Shown here: piece after piece, positions 43,809-54,066 of the stretch
Layout: every line of letters starts with the position of its first letter
Position numbering within the stretch: position 1 is the stretch's first letter
DNA from: an uncultured Spartobacteria bacterium
Lineage (GTDB): Bacteria; Verrucomicrobiota; Verrucomicrobiia; Chthoniobacterales; Chthoniobacteraceae
Length of the DNA stretch: 64,000 nucleotides
Direction of reading: 5' to 3'
Assembly: GCA_903882875.1 (NCBI GenBank)
Contig: CAIRYQ010000111.1
Location: forward strand, 1-64,000
Position numbers and translations under genes: made by a program
The notes under the pieces: generated by a model
Databases searched by the model: none
The model's input: only the letters and a program-made list of their open reading frames with translations
What the model was told of the DNA's origin: nothing

Positions 43809-44597
43809 TCATCCCTCGCCGGCGATCCGAATCACGCGCGGCCGCGGGGCGGACACGGGCTCGCTCCAGTTCCATAATTTCTCCGCGGCCTGGGCGCGCG
43901 TCGCGCTCGGGCGCGGCGCGATCACCGGCGCGCGCTCGCGCACTTCCTCCGCATCCGAATCCGCACCGCCCCACACCGGCGCGGCAATGGCCACGCTCGC
44001 CGGCGTTCCGAACCGGCGCGAAACATGCACCGCCTCGCCACGCGGCGGTGGCGCGGTGATGATCACCCAATACCGACGAAACGGGCTCGACGGATCGGAA
44101 TAGGAGCCGATCCCGAAATTTGTCTGGTCGCGGTAGAACGACGACGACGCAAGCAGATGCGTGCGGTGCGCCGGCGAGCGCATCCAGCCTTCCCACGCCT
44201 GCTCCGCCGTCGCGTAGCCCGCGCCGATGGACTCGATGAAATTCTGCGAACGGCTGCCGCTCCAAAATGATGGCAGCGCATAACCGGCGGAGCGCACCAG
44301 CGCATTCGGGCCGAGGCCGTCGGGATTCACATGCGCCATGTAACGCCGCCGCGCCATGTCCTCGGCGCGCGACCGCGCGACCGCCGTGAGAATCGGATCC
44401 GAGTGCATCCGCGAGCGGTCGCGCCGCTGCCCGGAATCGCTCGTGAGCCTCATAGCAAGCTCGCGCTCGTCCGCATTCATCTCCACCGCCGCCGCGCGGC
44501 GGACGCCGACGACTCCGAGCAGCACCGCGAGCGCGATGAGGAGGCTTTGGAGACGGAAAATGCGGAGGGGCGCGGTTGGGATGATAGAGTGCGACAT
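43809..44597 (-). CDS. Secreted CAP-domain (SCP-like) protein
   Basis: 262 residues from ATG 44597, with a signal/anchor segment (LLIALAVLLGVVGVRRAAA) at about 20-40. Residues about 45-180 are a CAP/SCP domain: PILTAVARSRAEDMARRRYMAHVNPDG, NALVRSAGYAL, ESIGAGYATAEQAWEGWMRSPAHRTHLLA, FGIGSYSD and YWVIITA. The usual ENIA signature is partly FIESIG here. The tail (185-262) is Ala/Pro/Arg-rich and probably unstructured. CAP proteins are extracellular and can bind sterols or lipids or associate with the cell wall. Divergent from the hydroxylase-like gene. Confidence 0.8.
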   Translation of the reverse strand: MSHSIIPTAPLRIFRLQSLLIALAVLLGVVGVRRAAAVEMNADERELAMRLTSDSGQRRDRSRMHSDPILTAVARSRAEDMARRRYMAHVNPDGLGPNALVRSAGYALPSFWSGSRSQNFIESIGAGYATAEQAWEGWMRSPAHRTHLLASSSFYRDQTNFGIGSYSDPSSPFRRYWVIITAPPPRGEAVHVSRRFGTPASVAIAAPVWGGADSDAEEVRERAPVIAPRPSATRAQAAEKLWNWSEPVSAPRPRVIRIAGEG

Positions 44598-44721
44598 TCG
44601 ATGTGTGTGCGCGAAGATCAATCACTTTTCATGCCACCGAAAACCGCCGGGCTTCGCACGCTCCAGTCGAAGGCATTGCGCGCGATGAACGCGCATTCCG
44701 CAGCCGCGGCCGGCTCAAATC

Positions 44722-44738
44722 GGATTTTTGAAAAATCC
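44722..44738. repeat. Perfect 8-bp dyad in a divergent intergenic region
   Basis: GGATTTTT-G-AAAAATCC is a palindrome with one central base, in the 226-bp region between the CAP gene and the hydroxylase-like gene. The absent loop makes it a better protein-binding dyad than a terminator. Confidence 0.4.
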
Positions 44739-44823
44739 TGTTATCGCGCGCACACATCTTGCAAATGTCCGCGCTTCGCGCGCCGAAACCCTTCCCCGGT
44801 TTCCTGCCGCAGCCCATCAATTC

Positions 44824-45411
44824 ATGATTCTTACCAGCATTCTCATCGGCATCGTCGCGGCAATCATCGTCGCGTCTCTCTTCGAGTGGACACTTCACCG
44901 CTTCGCCATGCACCGCCCCGTCGGCCGCTTCGACTACGCATTCCGCGCGCACGCCGTCGTGCATCACCAAGTTTTCAAAGCTGACGACACCTACCACCTC
45001 ATGCACGAGGAGGACAAGCACACCATCCCGATGGCCTGGTGGAACGGCCCCGTGCTCATTTTCTGCTGCATGATCCCCGTGCTCGTCGCCTCCACGATCC
45101 TCGGGAACTGGATCGTCTCCCTCGCCGCGCTTCCGACCTTCTGCGCGTACTATGGCTTCTACGAATACATGCACTGGTGCATGCACCTGCCAAAAAGCCG
45201 CCGCCTCGAACGCTCGTGGCTCTTCCGCCGGCTGAACGGGCATCACCTGCTGCACCACCGCTACATGCACAAAAATTTCAACGTCGTGCTGCCGCTCGCC
45301 GATCTGATCCTCGGCACGCTCATGCTCCGCTCGAAGGTGCAGTTCGCGCAGCCCACCGGCCCGTTCATCCACGATGTCCAGCCAAAGACCGGCACGCACG
45401 CAAACGCGTGA
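44824..45411 (+). CDS. Fatty acid hydroxylase/sterol desaturase superfamily membrane protein
   Basis: 195 residues from ATG 44824. It has a membrane N-terminus (ILTSILIGIVAAIIVASLFEW), another helical hairpin (GPVLIFCCMIPVLVASTILGNWIVSLAALPTF) and the histidine clusters of the di-iron hydroxylase family: HRFAMHR, HAVVHHQ, HWCMHL and HHLLHHRYMH. Di-iron enzymes of this kind hydroxylate or desaturate lipid chains, sterols or carotenoids. The size (about 195) is in the range of bacterial carotenoid-hydroxylase-like members, so CrtZ-type activity is one possibility. Substrate not determinable. It is convergent with rpe (23 nt apart). Confidence 0.85.
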   Translation: MILTSILIGIVAAIIVASLFEWTLHRFAMHRPVGRFDYAFRAHAVVHHQVFKADDTYHLMHEEDKHTIPMAWWNGPVLIFCCMIPVLVASTILGNWIVSLAALPTFCAYYGFYEYMHWCMHLPKSRRLERSWLFRRLNGHHLLHHRYMHKNFNVVLPLADLILGTLMLRSKVQFAQPTGPFIHDVQPKTGTHANA

Positions 45412-45434
45412 TCGTTTCGGAGCGTTGCGCCCCG

Positions 45435-46091
45435 CTATTTCTCTCCGCGCACCGCGCGGATCGCCGACGCCATGTCCGCCGCCGCGAAGACGCTCGTGCC
45501 CGCGACCAGCGTGTCCGCGCCCGCCTCGATACTCACCTTCCCGGTCGCCGCATTGATGCCGCCATCCACCTCGATGCGATAGCCCAGCCCGCGTGACTCG
45601 CGTGTGGCGCGTGCAGCGCGCACCTTCTCCATCATCTCCGGGATGAATGGCTGCCCGCCGAAACCCGGCTCCACCGTCATCACCAGCACGAGATCCACCT
45701 CGGCGAGGAACGGCTCGATGGCCGCGAACGGCGTGCCCGGCTTCAGCGTGATGCCGCAGCCGATCCCCGCCGCGCGGATCGCGCGCAGCGTCGCCGCCAC
45801 GTCGCACGCCGCCTCGACGTGGATTGTGATGTTCTTCGCCACCTTTGCAAAACGCGGCCAGAACGTGTCCGGCCGTGAGATCATGAGATGCACATCGAGC
45901 GGCACTGTCGCCACCTTCGCCACGCAGTCGCAGAATGCCGGGCCGAATGAAATGTTCTCCACGAGATGCCCGTCCATCACATCGAGGTGCAGCCAGTCCG
46001 CACCCGCGGACTCGACCGCGCGAATCTGCTCGTGCAGGCGTCCCCAGTCTGCGGCGAGAACGGAAGGCACGATGATGGTCGGATGCGTCAT
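45435..46091 (-). CDS. rpe: Ribulose-phosphate 3-epimerase
   Basis: 218 residues from ATG 46091, the typical size. Signature segments: IIVPSVLAADWGRL, GADWLHLDVMDGHLVENISFGP, PLDVHLMISRPD, HVEAACDV, ALKPGTPF-type GITLKPGTPFAAIEPFL, VLVMTVEPGFGGQPFI and IEVDGGINAAT, with the catalytic Asp and metal-binding His/Asp in place. It interconverts ribulose-5-phosphate and xylulose-5-phosphate in the pentose-phosphate pathway, so it works with the transketolase encoded about 9 kb away. Longer in-frame reading to 46490 overlaps the divergent lipoprotein gene and is not credible. Confidence 0.96.
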   Translation of the reverse strand: MTHPTIIVPSVLAADWGRLHEQIRAVESAGADWLHLDVMDGHLVENISFGPAFCDCVAKVATVPLDVHLMISRPDTFWPRFAKVAKNITIHVEAACDVAATLRAIRAAGIGCGITLKPGTPFAAIEPFLAEVDLVLVMTVEPGFGGQPFIPEMMEKVRAARATRESRGLGYRIEVDGGINAATGKVSIEAGADTLVAGTSVFAAADMASAIRAVRGEK

Positions 46092-46302
46092 GCGACGCAG
46101 CAAAGCGCGCAGCACCCGCGGTGGCAAGACGCGGCAGGGCCTTGGGCTGTGGCTCGATTTTTCTTCCGCTGAAAATGATCGCAGCCGCGCCGAGCAGTCG
46201 CAGGCCCACGAACTGCCGCACCCGCGGATGACGGTTCTTCCACGGCGAATTATTTGGAAACCGCGCACGGCTTTCCCAGATTGCCACGGCGACCACACCG
46301 CC

Positions 46303-46542
46303 ATGAAGCTGACCGTGCATCCGAAACGACTGCTCCCTTTTTTCTCGCTGGCGCTGGCGCTCGCGATGGGCGGCTGCGCATCGAAGGACGAAGTCGCCGC
46401 GCAGCGAAGATGGGAGACGTATGATGAACGCGCCGACCGCGAAGTCTTCCGTTCCAACTGGCTCAAGCCTTCCGTCTCGGAGGAAGACAAGAGCTTTTTT
46501 TACCGCCCGTTTTTCAAGAATTCGAACGGCACGACGGATTGA
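46303..46542 (+). CDS. Small lipoprotein
   Basis: 79 residues from ATG 46303. It has a lipoprotein signal (LLPFFSLALALAMGGC, Cys near 25) and a short charged mature region (ASKDEVAAQRRWETYDERADREVF). The aromatic C-terminus (SFFYRPFFKNSNG) has no known domain. Standing alone, it is divergent from rpe. Function unknown. Confidence 0.7.
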   Translation: MKLTVHPKRLLPFFSLALALAMGGCASKDEVAAQRRWETYDERADREVFRSNWLKPSVSEEDKSFFYRPFFKNSNGTTD

Positions 46543-46579
46543 AACCGGCACCGGCCGGCGCGGGGAATGCCACGGGTCA

Positions 46580-48398
46580 TCAGGCTGCGGCGGCGGTCCC
46601 GGAGTTGAGTTCCTTTTGCACGAGGGTGGCGAGGTCAGCGAACATCTGGATCATCGGCTCGGGGAATTGCCGCGGGCGCATGTCCACCATACAGAGCGTG
46701 CCGATGCAGCTTCCGTTTTCGTGGAAGAGCGGGAAGCCGGCGTAGAAGCGGATGCCGGGTTCGCCGGTGACGAGCGGATTGTCGGCGAAGCGGTCGTCCT
46801 GGAGCGTGTCCGGGATGATGAGCGGCGCGCGGAGAAAGACGACGTGGGCGCAGAATGCGGCGTCGCGCGAGGTCTCGGAGGTCGAAAAGCCGCGGCAGGA
46901 CTTGAACCACTGGCGGCTTTCATCCACGAGCGAGACGTACGCGATCGGGACGCCCGCGAGCGCGGCGGCGACGCGCGTGATGCGGTCGAAGCGTTCCTCG
47001 GGCGGCGTGTCGAGAAGGCCGAGCGCACGGAGCGTGGCGAGGCGGGCCTCCTCGTCCGGCGGCATCGCGGCGCGCGCCCAGCGGCAGGCGGTGCGCAGGA
47101 TCCACGACTGGATGTGCGCACGGGCGTACTGCGTGGTGAACGGACGGATGAGCCAGCCGGTGACTCCGGCTGCCCTGCCCTCGTCTGCACGCTCACGTTC
47201 GGCGACGATGATGACGGGCACATTCTTCAATCCCTCATCGCGTTCGGCACGGAGAGTCTTGCAAAGGCCCAGTCCCTCGGCATCCGAAAGATGATCCTCG
47301 ATGATGACGAGCGCGGGCGGCGTGGAGCGTGCAAGCTGGAGCAGCGAAGCGGCGTCCGACACGTGGCTCACGCGGACTCCTTCCGCACGCGCGGCATCCG
47401 CGAGCACCACGGCGAGCTTCGTGTCGGCGATGCCCATGACGACGGTGGAGTCCTTCATCGCGGGCGCGGCGGCGGGCGCGACGGACGCGCTGCCGGCGGC
47501 GGAGAGCGGCGCACCGGCGTGGGCGTGGATCTCGACGATCTGCCGGTCCTCGGCGGCGAATGCGTGGAGATCCGATTTTCTCACGAGGAGATCGGTACGG
47601 ACGGATTCGACAATGCGATCGAGCGCGTCGTCCTTTCGCAAAGGATCGTGGTGCGTCAAGGCGACCTGCTTCACACCGGCTGCACGGCAGATCGCGGAGA
47701 CGTAGCCGACCGGGCTGTGGCCCCAGCCTTTTTTCGCGGGATACTCGGCGTCGGTGTATTGCGAATCGTGAATGACGAGATCGGCGCCCGTCAAAAATCT
47801 CGCGTGTTCCGCATCACGGTCGCTGAGCGCATCCGGTGCGGCGGGATCGTATGAGAAAGGCTCGTGATCGCTCGCGTGGACGATGGAAATCCCCGGCATG
47901 TCGAATCGGTAGCCGAGCGTGAGCACCGGGTGGTTCAGGTAGCGCGTGGTGATGCGCATGTCGTCAATTTCCAGCGCGCCCTCGACGAGATCGTGGAAGC
48001 GGATGCTGGCCCCCATTTCATCGAGCGAGAGAGGAAAGTAGGAATACTGCATCTGCCCCGCGAGCGTCTCGCGGAGCGACTGGCCGAGCCCCGCGGGGCC
48101 GTAGATGTCCCACTGGCTGCCACGCACGAAGAGCGGCGAAAAAAAATGGGAAGCCCTGGATGTGATCCCAGTGCGTGTGGGTGATGAGGATGCTGCCGCG
48201 CAGCGGTCCCTTTGCCTCGCGGAGCAGGGCCTGGCCGAGGTCGTGTGCGCCGGTGCCGCAGTCCACGACCACGAGTGCGCCGCCCGGCGAGGTGAGCTGG
48301 ACGCAGGTCGTGTTCCCGCCGTAGCGAATCGTGTCACGCCCCGGTTTTGCAAGCGAGCCGCGGGTTCCCCAAAATTGTATGCGTGCGGCGGATGTCAT
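46580..48398 (-). CDS. MBL-fold / pseudoreceiver / GAF three-domain protein, split by a frameshift
   Basis: ATG 48398 starts an MBL-fold domain: IQFWGTRGSLAKPGRDTIRYGGNTTC, VVVDCGTGAHDLG, ITHTHWDHIQGFPFF (the HxHxDH zinc motif). The frame is lost at a run of eight Ts (48139-48146 on the plus strand) and continues in the second frame as SPLFVRGSQWDIYGP; seven Ts give GFPFFSPLFV and a ~605-residue protein. The MBL domain continues to about 300 (HASDHEPFSYDP, DLVIHDSQYTD, VALTHHDPLR). A receiver-like domain (about 315-430) has Glu where the phosphoaccepting Asp belongs (LVIIEDHLSD) and IRPF in place of KPF. A GAF domain (about 450-595) follows (VSLVDESRQWFKSCRGF, RDAAFCAHVVF, IGTLCMVD). Divergent from the moxR cluster. 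Confidence 0.8.
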
Positions 48399-48621
48399 GA
48401 AGGGCTGTTCGGGCGGAAACTACGCGTGCCGTTGGCGGCGATGCAATTCCGTTCAATGCGACGGCAGGCCGCCCAAACTTTGGATGATGAACGGCTGCCT
48501 CTTTCCCGACCGCTCACTCGACATCCAACGCCCGATACCAAAGCAAGAAGCCGCCGCGCGCTTTCTCTGCTTGCTGAACTTCCGCTTTCCGCTGTCCTAC
48601 CCCGGCCCCGATTTTTTACAC

Positions 48622-49614
<993 letters not shown>

Positions 49615-49642
49615 CGCCGCGGCTGAGAGCCGGGATCGCCCT

Positions 49643-50536
49643 ATGATAAGCTCATCCGACATCCTCACCCGCGTCCGCCGCATTGAGCTGCGCACGAGCA
49701 AGCTCGCGAATGACCTCATGGTCGGCGCGTACAATTCGCAGTTCAAAGGACGCGGGATGAACTTCGAGGAGCTGCGTGAGTATGCGCCGGGCGACGATGT
49801 GCGGACGATTGACTGGAACGTGACCGCGCGCATGAGGCGGCCATTCGTGAAGCTGCACCGCGAAGAGCGCGAACTCTCAGTGCTCCTCGTGCTCGACGTG
49901 TCGGCATCGGGCGACTTCGGCTCGACGCATCGGACGAAACGCGAGGTCGCCGCGGAGATCGCGGGCACGCTCGCGTTCTCGGCGATCCGCAATGGCGACA
50001 AGGTCGGGCTGCTGCTGTTCAGCGAGGAGGTGGAGCTTTTTCTGCCGCCGAAAAAAGGACGGCGTCACCTGTTGCGCTTGATCCGCGAGGCGCTGTTTTT
50101 CCGTCCGCGCGGACGCGGCACGCGCATCGAGTCGGCGCTGTCGTTCCTGAATCACGTCATGCACCGGCGCTCGATCGTGTTTTTGATCAGCGATTTTCTC
50201 CACGGCTCCGGCGACGGGAAGCGCGACATCTTCCAGGAAATCGGGCGTACGAATTCGCGGCATGATCTCGTGTGCATCCAGCTCCAGGACGACCGTGAGC
50301 GCGCGCTGCCGACGGCTGGGATGCTCGTCGTCGAGGACTTGGAGACGGGCGAGGTCATCGAGGTGGACTCGACGCGCGAGACCGTGCGCGATGCCTTCGC
50401 CGCGAGTGTGGCGCGCAGGCAGGAAACCCTCGACCGTGCGCTCATGCAGTCGGGCGTGGACATGCTGCGGCTCGGTGCGAAGGACGATCATGCCGCGGCG
50501 TTGCAGCATTTTTTCGAGCATCGCCGCCGCCGATGA
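49643..50536 (+). CDS. DUF58 domain-containing protein
   Basis: 297 residues from ATG 49643. DUF58 signature: VGAYNSQFKGRGMNFEELREYAPGDDVRTIDWNVTARM, RPFVKLHREERELSVLLVLDVSASGDFG, GDKVGLLLFSEEVELFLPPKKGRRHLLRLI. The LDVSAS segment resembles a VWA MIDAS motif, since DUF58 and VWA folds are related. DUF58 and MoxR genes are standard neighbours in Bat-type clusters. It shares ATGA with the next gene (4-nt overlap). Confidence 0.92.
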   Translation: MISSSDILTRVRRIELRTSKLANDLMVGAYNSQFKGRGMNFEELREYAPGDDVRTIDWNVTARMRRPFVKLHREERELSVLLVLDVSASGDFGSTHRTKREVAAEIAGTLAFSAIRNGDKVGLLLFSEEVELFLPPKKGRRHLLRLIREALFFRPRGRGTRIESALSFLNHVMHRRSIVFLISDFLHGSGDGKRDIFQEIGRTNSRHDLVCIQLQDDRERALPTAGMLVVEDLETGEVIEVDSTRETVRDAFAASVARRQETLDRALMQSGVDMLRLGAKDDHAAALQHFFEHRRRR

Positions 50537-51096
50537 AACGCCTCGCACTCGCAGCAGCACTCGCGCTTTTTCCGATCGTTGTGTCGGGCGCGATCAAGGC
50601 CGAGCCTGCGCCGGAACTGCGCCCGCCGCGTCCGGAAATTCCACCGGTGCCGATCGCGCGCAGCCACATCGCGTGGGTGCTTGGCGGACTCGGTGCCGCG
50701 ATCGTTTTTGCGGTGCTGTGCTGGCCGCGACGCAAGCAGTCGATCCCGCTGACGGATCCATTCACCGTCGCGCATGAGAAGCTCGCCGCCGTGCGCGCCG
50801 ATACGGGCGGAGCGACACCCGTGGAGGTGTCCGCGATCGTGCGCCGGTATGCGGCGGATGCATTTGTGATCGAGGGTGGTGGGCTCACGTCCGAAGAACT
50901 CGTGAGCGGGCTCGTCACGCTCCGCTCGTGCCCGGTGGAGCTGACAAACGCGGTGTGGCATTTCCTCTCGGACTGCGACCGCGCGAAATTTTCCCCGGCG
51001 GCGGAGCCCTCAGAAAAATCGGCGCTGCTCGCCGCGACTGCAAAGCTGATCGACAATCTGGAGGCCGCACGCGCGAAGGCGGCGCGCACGCTATGA
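50533..51096 (+). CDS. DUF4381-like membrane protein
   Basis: 187 residues. Signal-like N-terminus (ALAAALALFPIVVSGA), a Pro-rich spacer, one membrane helix (HIAWVLGGLGAAIVFAVLCW) at about 45-65, and a cytoplasmic C-terminal domain (AIVRRYAADAFVIEGGGLTSEELVSGL, FLSDCDRAKFSP) resembling the DUF4381 segment found between DUF58 and the VWA genes in Bat clusters. 4-nt overlaps on both sides indicate translational coupling. Confidence 0.8.
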   Translation: MKRLALAAALALFPIVVSGAIKAEPAPELRPPRPEIPPVPIARSHIAWVLGGLGAAIVFAVLCWPRRKQSIPLTDPFTVAHEKLAAVRADTGGATPVEVSAIVRRYAADAFVIEGGGLTSEELVSGLVTLRSCPVELTNAVWHFLSDCDRAKFSPAAEPSEKSALLAATAKLIDNLEAARAKAARTL

Positions 51097-52139
51097 GCGA
51101 GGGATTCGAGTTTCAGCATCCGTGGGTGCTTGTGTTTCTCGCGCTGCTGCCGCTGTACGCGTTCGTCCGCGGGCGTGCGGGGGCCGATGGCGCGCTCCGT
51201 TTTTCGAGCGTCGAGCTGGTGCTCGCAATCGGCGGCAAAGTGCGCTCGATGGCGGGACGGCTCTTCATTTTTCTCCGCACGCTCACGGTCGCGCTCGCGA
51301 TCGTCGCGATGGCCGGGCCGCGCTGGGTGAATGAGCAGACCGAGACGCAGGCGAGCGGCGTGGACATCATGCTCGTGTTCGATCTGTCGTGGAGCATGAT
51401 GGCGCTCGACATGGCGCCGCCAGGGAAGCTCACGACGCGCTTCGACATCGCGCAGAGCGTGCTGAAGGATTTCGTCGCGCGGCGTCCCTCCGATCGCATC
51501 GGGCTCATCGCGTTCAGCGGCGTGCCGTATCTCGTGAGCCCGCCAACGCTGAACCACGAGTGGCTCCAGAAAAATCTGGACCGGCTCTACATCGGCGTGA
51601 TCACCGAACTCGGCACGGCCATCGGCGACGCGACGGGCCTCGCGGTCAAGCGCCTCTCCGCGCAGAAGCAGAGCCGCGGCAAGCTCATCGTGCTCCTCAC
51701 CGACGGCGACAACAACAAGTGGGAGACACTCGAGCCGATCGCTTCCGCGAGCCTCGCGGCAGGCGAGGGCGTGCGTGTCTATTCGGTCGGCGTGGGGAAA
51801 AATGAGCAGTGCTGGCTGAACGACTTTGATCGCGAGACCGGCAAGCTGCGCCTCGGCCCCGACGGAAGGCCGAGCGGCGTGATCACGATGCTCCAGCCGG
51901 CGAACTACGTGGTGCTCGAAAAGATGTCGAAGATGACCGGCGGCAAGAGCTACACCGCGACGAACCGGCAGGAACTCGACACGGTGTATGCGGACATTGA
52001 CCGGCTCGAAAAAACCGAGGTGAAGCTGAAGCACCACCGCACTTACACGCCGCTGTTTTACATCCCGCTGCTCGGTGCGCTCGCCGTGCTGCTGCTCGAG
52101 CTGCTGCTCGCGAACACGCGCTTCCGGCGAATTCCATGA
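51093..52139 (+). CDS. batA: VWA-domain membrane protein (BatA)
   Basis: 348 residues from ATG 51093, which overlaps the previous stop. Two N-terminal membrane helices (WVLVFLALLPLYAFV and LFIFLRTLTVALAIVAMAGPRW), a VWA domain from about 90 with MIDAS motif VFDLSWSMMALDM (DxSxS), then IGLIAFSGVPYLVSPPT, LIVLLTDGDNN and YSVGVGKN, and a C-terminal helix (YIPLLGALAVLLLELLLA). BatA proteins pair with BatB in the aerotolerance cluster and are thought to be assembled by the MoxR ATPase. Domain faces the periplasm by inference from helix number. Confidence 0.93.
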   Translation: MSEGFEFQHPWVLVFLALLPLYAFVRGRAGADGALRFSSVELVLAIGGKVRSMAGRLFIFLRTLTVALAIVAMAGPRWVNEQTETQASGVDIMLVFDLSWSMMALDMAPPGKLTTRFDIAQSVLKDFVARRPSDRIGLIAFSGVPYLVSPPTLNHEWLQKNLDRLYIGVITELGTAIGDATGLAVKRLSAQKQSRGKLIVLLTDGDNNKWETLEPIASASLAAGEGVRVYSVGVGKNEQCWLNDFDRETGKLRLGPDGRPSGVITMLQPANYVVLEKMSKMTGGKSYTATNRQELDTVYADIDRLEKTEVKLKHHRTYTPLFYIPLLGALAVLLLELLLANTRFRRIP

Positions 52140-53164
52140 AGACCCACGCGCTCCAATTTGCGGCGCCTGCATGGCTGTGGTTCACGGCGCTTGCACTCGC
52201 GCTAGTCGGCGCGCTGTTCCGCATTTCGGCGAATGCGCGGCGGCGGCAGATCGCGCAGTTCGTCGATCCCGCGCGGCGCGACGAACTGCTCGCTTCGCAC
52301 AGCAAGACGATGCGCGTGGTGAAAAACACGTTGCTCTTCATTTCACTGCTGCTCATCGGCATCGCGCTCGCGCGGCCTCAGTGGGGCGAGACGGAGGAGC
52401 GCGTGGACCGCAAGGGCGACGACGTGGTCTTCCTCATGGACACCTCAAAGTCCATGCTCGCGACGGATGTCACGCCGAGCCGGCTCGAACGCGCGAAGAT
52501 GGCCGTGCTCGATTTTGTACACCGCCACGCGGGCGGGCGCGTGGGGCTCGTGGCGTTTGCGGGCGACGCATTTCTCCAGTGCCCGCTCACCCTCGATTAC
52601 GATGCGTTCGAGGAATCCATCCGCGATCTCGACACGGACTCGGTGCTCGTGCCGGGCACGGACATCGCGAGCGCGCTATTCTCGGGCAGCCGTGCCTTTG
52701 ACAAGGCCGAACGCAGGAAAATCCTCGTGCTCGTGACGGACGGCGAGGATCTCGAGCGCGTCGGGATTGAGGCTGCGAAGAAACTCGCGAAGGACGGCGT
52801 GGTGGTTTTCACGGTCGGCGTCGGCACGCCGGGCGGGGCGCAGATCCAGATGCAGGGCCGGAGCGGCGAGATGGAGCCGCTGCGCGATGAAAAGGGGCAG
52901 CCGGTGACGAGCCGTCTCGACGAAGCAACGCTGCGCATGATCGCGGAGACAACGGGCGGCACGTACCGGCGCATGGAGACCATCTCGGGCGGCCTCGCGG
53001 ACGTGGCGAGCGCGCTGAAGGATCCGCAGTCGCGGCCCGCCGCGGTGTTCCGCAAGCGGCTCGGGATTGACCGCTATCGCTGGCCGCTTGCAGTTGCCAT
53101 TTTCCTTCTCGTCGCCGAATCTCTCCTCCGCACGCGACGCCGGAAGACGGCGCAAACCGCATGA
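52136..53164 (+). CDS. batB: VWA-domain membrane protein (BatB)
   Basis: 342 residues with ATGA overlap at each end. Membrane helices (WLWFTALALALVGALFRI, NTLLFISLLLIGIALARPQWGE), VWA domain with MIDAS FLMDTSKSMLATDV, VGLVAFAGDAFLQCPLTLDYDAFEE, ILVLVTDGEDLE, FTVGVGTPGGAQI, and a C-terminal helix (WPLAVAIFLLVAESLL). Same fold as the preceding gene but diverged. BatB is the conventional partner in the cluster. Confidence 0.93.
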   Translation: MKTHALQFAAPAWLWFTALALALVGALFRISANARRRQIAQFVDPARRDELLASHSKTMRVVKNTLLFISLLLIGIALARPQWGETEERVDRKGDDVVFLMDTSKSMLATDVTPSRLERAKMAVLDFVHRHAGGRVGLVAFAGDAFLQCPLTLDYDAFEESIRDLDTDSVLVPGTDIASALFSGSRAFDKAERRKILVLVTDGEDLERVGIEAAKKLAKDGVVVFTVGVGTPGGAQIQMQGRSGEMEPLRDEKGQPVTSRLDEATLRMIAETTGGTYRRMETISGGLADVASALKDPQSRPAAVFRKRLGIDRYRWPLAVAIFLLVAESLLRTRRRKTAQTA

Positions 53165-54066
53165 AACTCCGCCCACTCGCCATCCTGATGCTCGCAGCCT
53201 CGCCGGCACTGGCCGTCACGCATGGAGCGCGCGAATTTTACAACGAGGGCGTGACCCGTCTCGGCAAAGGCGAGCTTCGCGACGCGGAGATGGCGCTGCG
53301 CAAGGCGGCGGGGGCGGATGTCGAGAGCGTGCAGCCGCTCGCGCTCTACAATCTCGGGCATGTGCGGTTCCGGCAGGGCGAGGAGATGCTGAAGGGCGAG
53401 GGCAACCGGCAGCAGCTTCTCGATTCGTCCGTGGCGGCGATGAATGTTGCGGAGGAGGCAATCCGGAGCGGCGGACACGCACTGGAGAGCGACGAGCTGA
53501 AGGCGATCATCGCAGCCTACATGGATGCGCGCGCCGCACAGAAAGACCTGCGCATTTCCCGCGACGAGACGAGCCGCACGCTCGGGCTGATCGGCTCCGC
53601 GCTCGAGCGGTGGCGCAGATCGGCGGGAGATTTTCACAGCGCGCTGGAACTCGACGCGACGAATACCGACGCGAAGACGAACGCCGAAGTCGTCGAACAG
53701 AAGATCGAAGAGTTGCTGAAATTCAAGAAGCAGATCGAGCAGCAGAGCGAGCAGGTCTCGGAGGAGCGCGAGAAGGTGAAGGACATGAAGAAGAAGCTGC
53801 GCGGAAAAATCCCGAAGGACATGCAGCGCGAGAGCGACGACGAGGAGGACGATGACGACGACGAGGAAAAGAAGGAACCGCAGATCGGCGAGAAGCAGAA
53901 GCAGCGCCTCGGCAGCGATCGCGAAGTGTCGCCGGACATGGCGCGCTGGCTGAAGGAGACGATGAAGCGCCGCACGATGTCGCTCGGCACACAGCAGGAA
54001 GGCGAGGGCTTCCGGCCCACTGAGGAGCAGCGCAGGCCGTCACAGAGAAAGGGCCGCGACTGGTGA
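53161..54066 (+). CDS. batC: TPR-type periplasmic protein (BatC-like)
   Basis: 301 residues with a signal peptide (LAILMLAASPALAVTH). TPR-like helices cover about 20-190 (YNEGVTRLGKGELRDAEMALRKAA, LYNLGHVRFRQGEEML), and a long Lys/Glu-rich coiled coil follows (about 185-220). The next ~30 residues are a strongly acidic tract (DDEEDDDDDEEKKE). Bat clusters typically include a TPR protein at this place, hence BatC-like. The position between batB and batD genes agrees. 4-nt overlaps both sides. Confidence 0.82.
   Translation: MKLRPLAILMLAASPALAVTHGAREFYNEGVTRLGKGELRDAEMALRKAAGADVESVQPLALYNLGHVRFRQGEEMLKGEGNRQQLLDSSVAAMNVAEEAIRSGGHALESDELKAIIAAYMDARAAQKDLRISRDETSRTLGLIGSALERWRRSAGDFHSALELDATNTDAKTNAEVVEQKIEELLKFKKQIEQQSEQVSEEREKVKDMKKKLRGKIPKDMQRESDDEEDDDDDEEKKEPQIGEKQKQRLGSDREVSPDMARWLKETMKRRTMSLGTQQEGEGFRPTEEQRRPSQRKGRDW

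Noticed and set aside
45435-46490. Longer frame upstream of the rpe start
   Set aside because: It overlaps the divergent lipoprotein gene and has no homology-like features; ATG 46091 gives the normal length.
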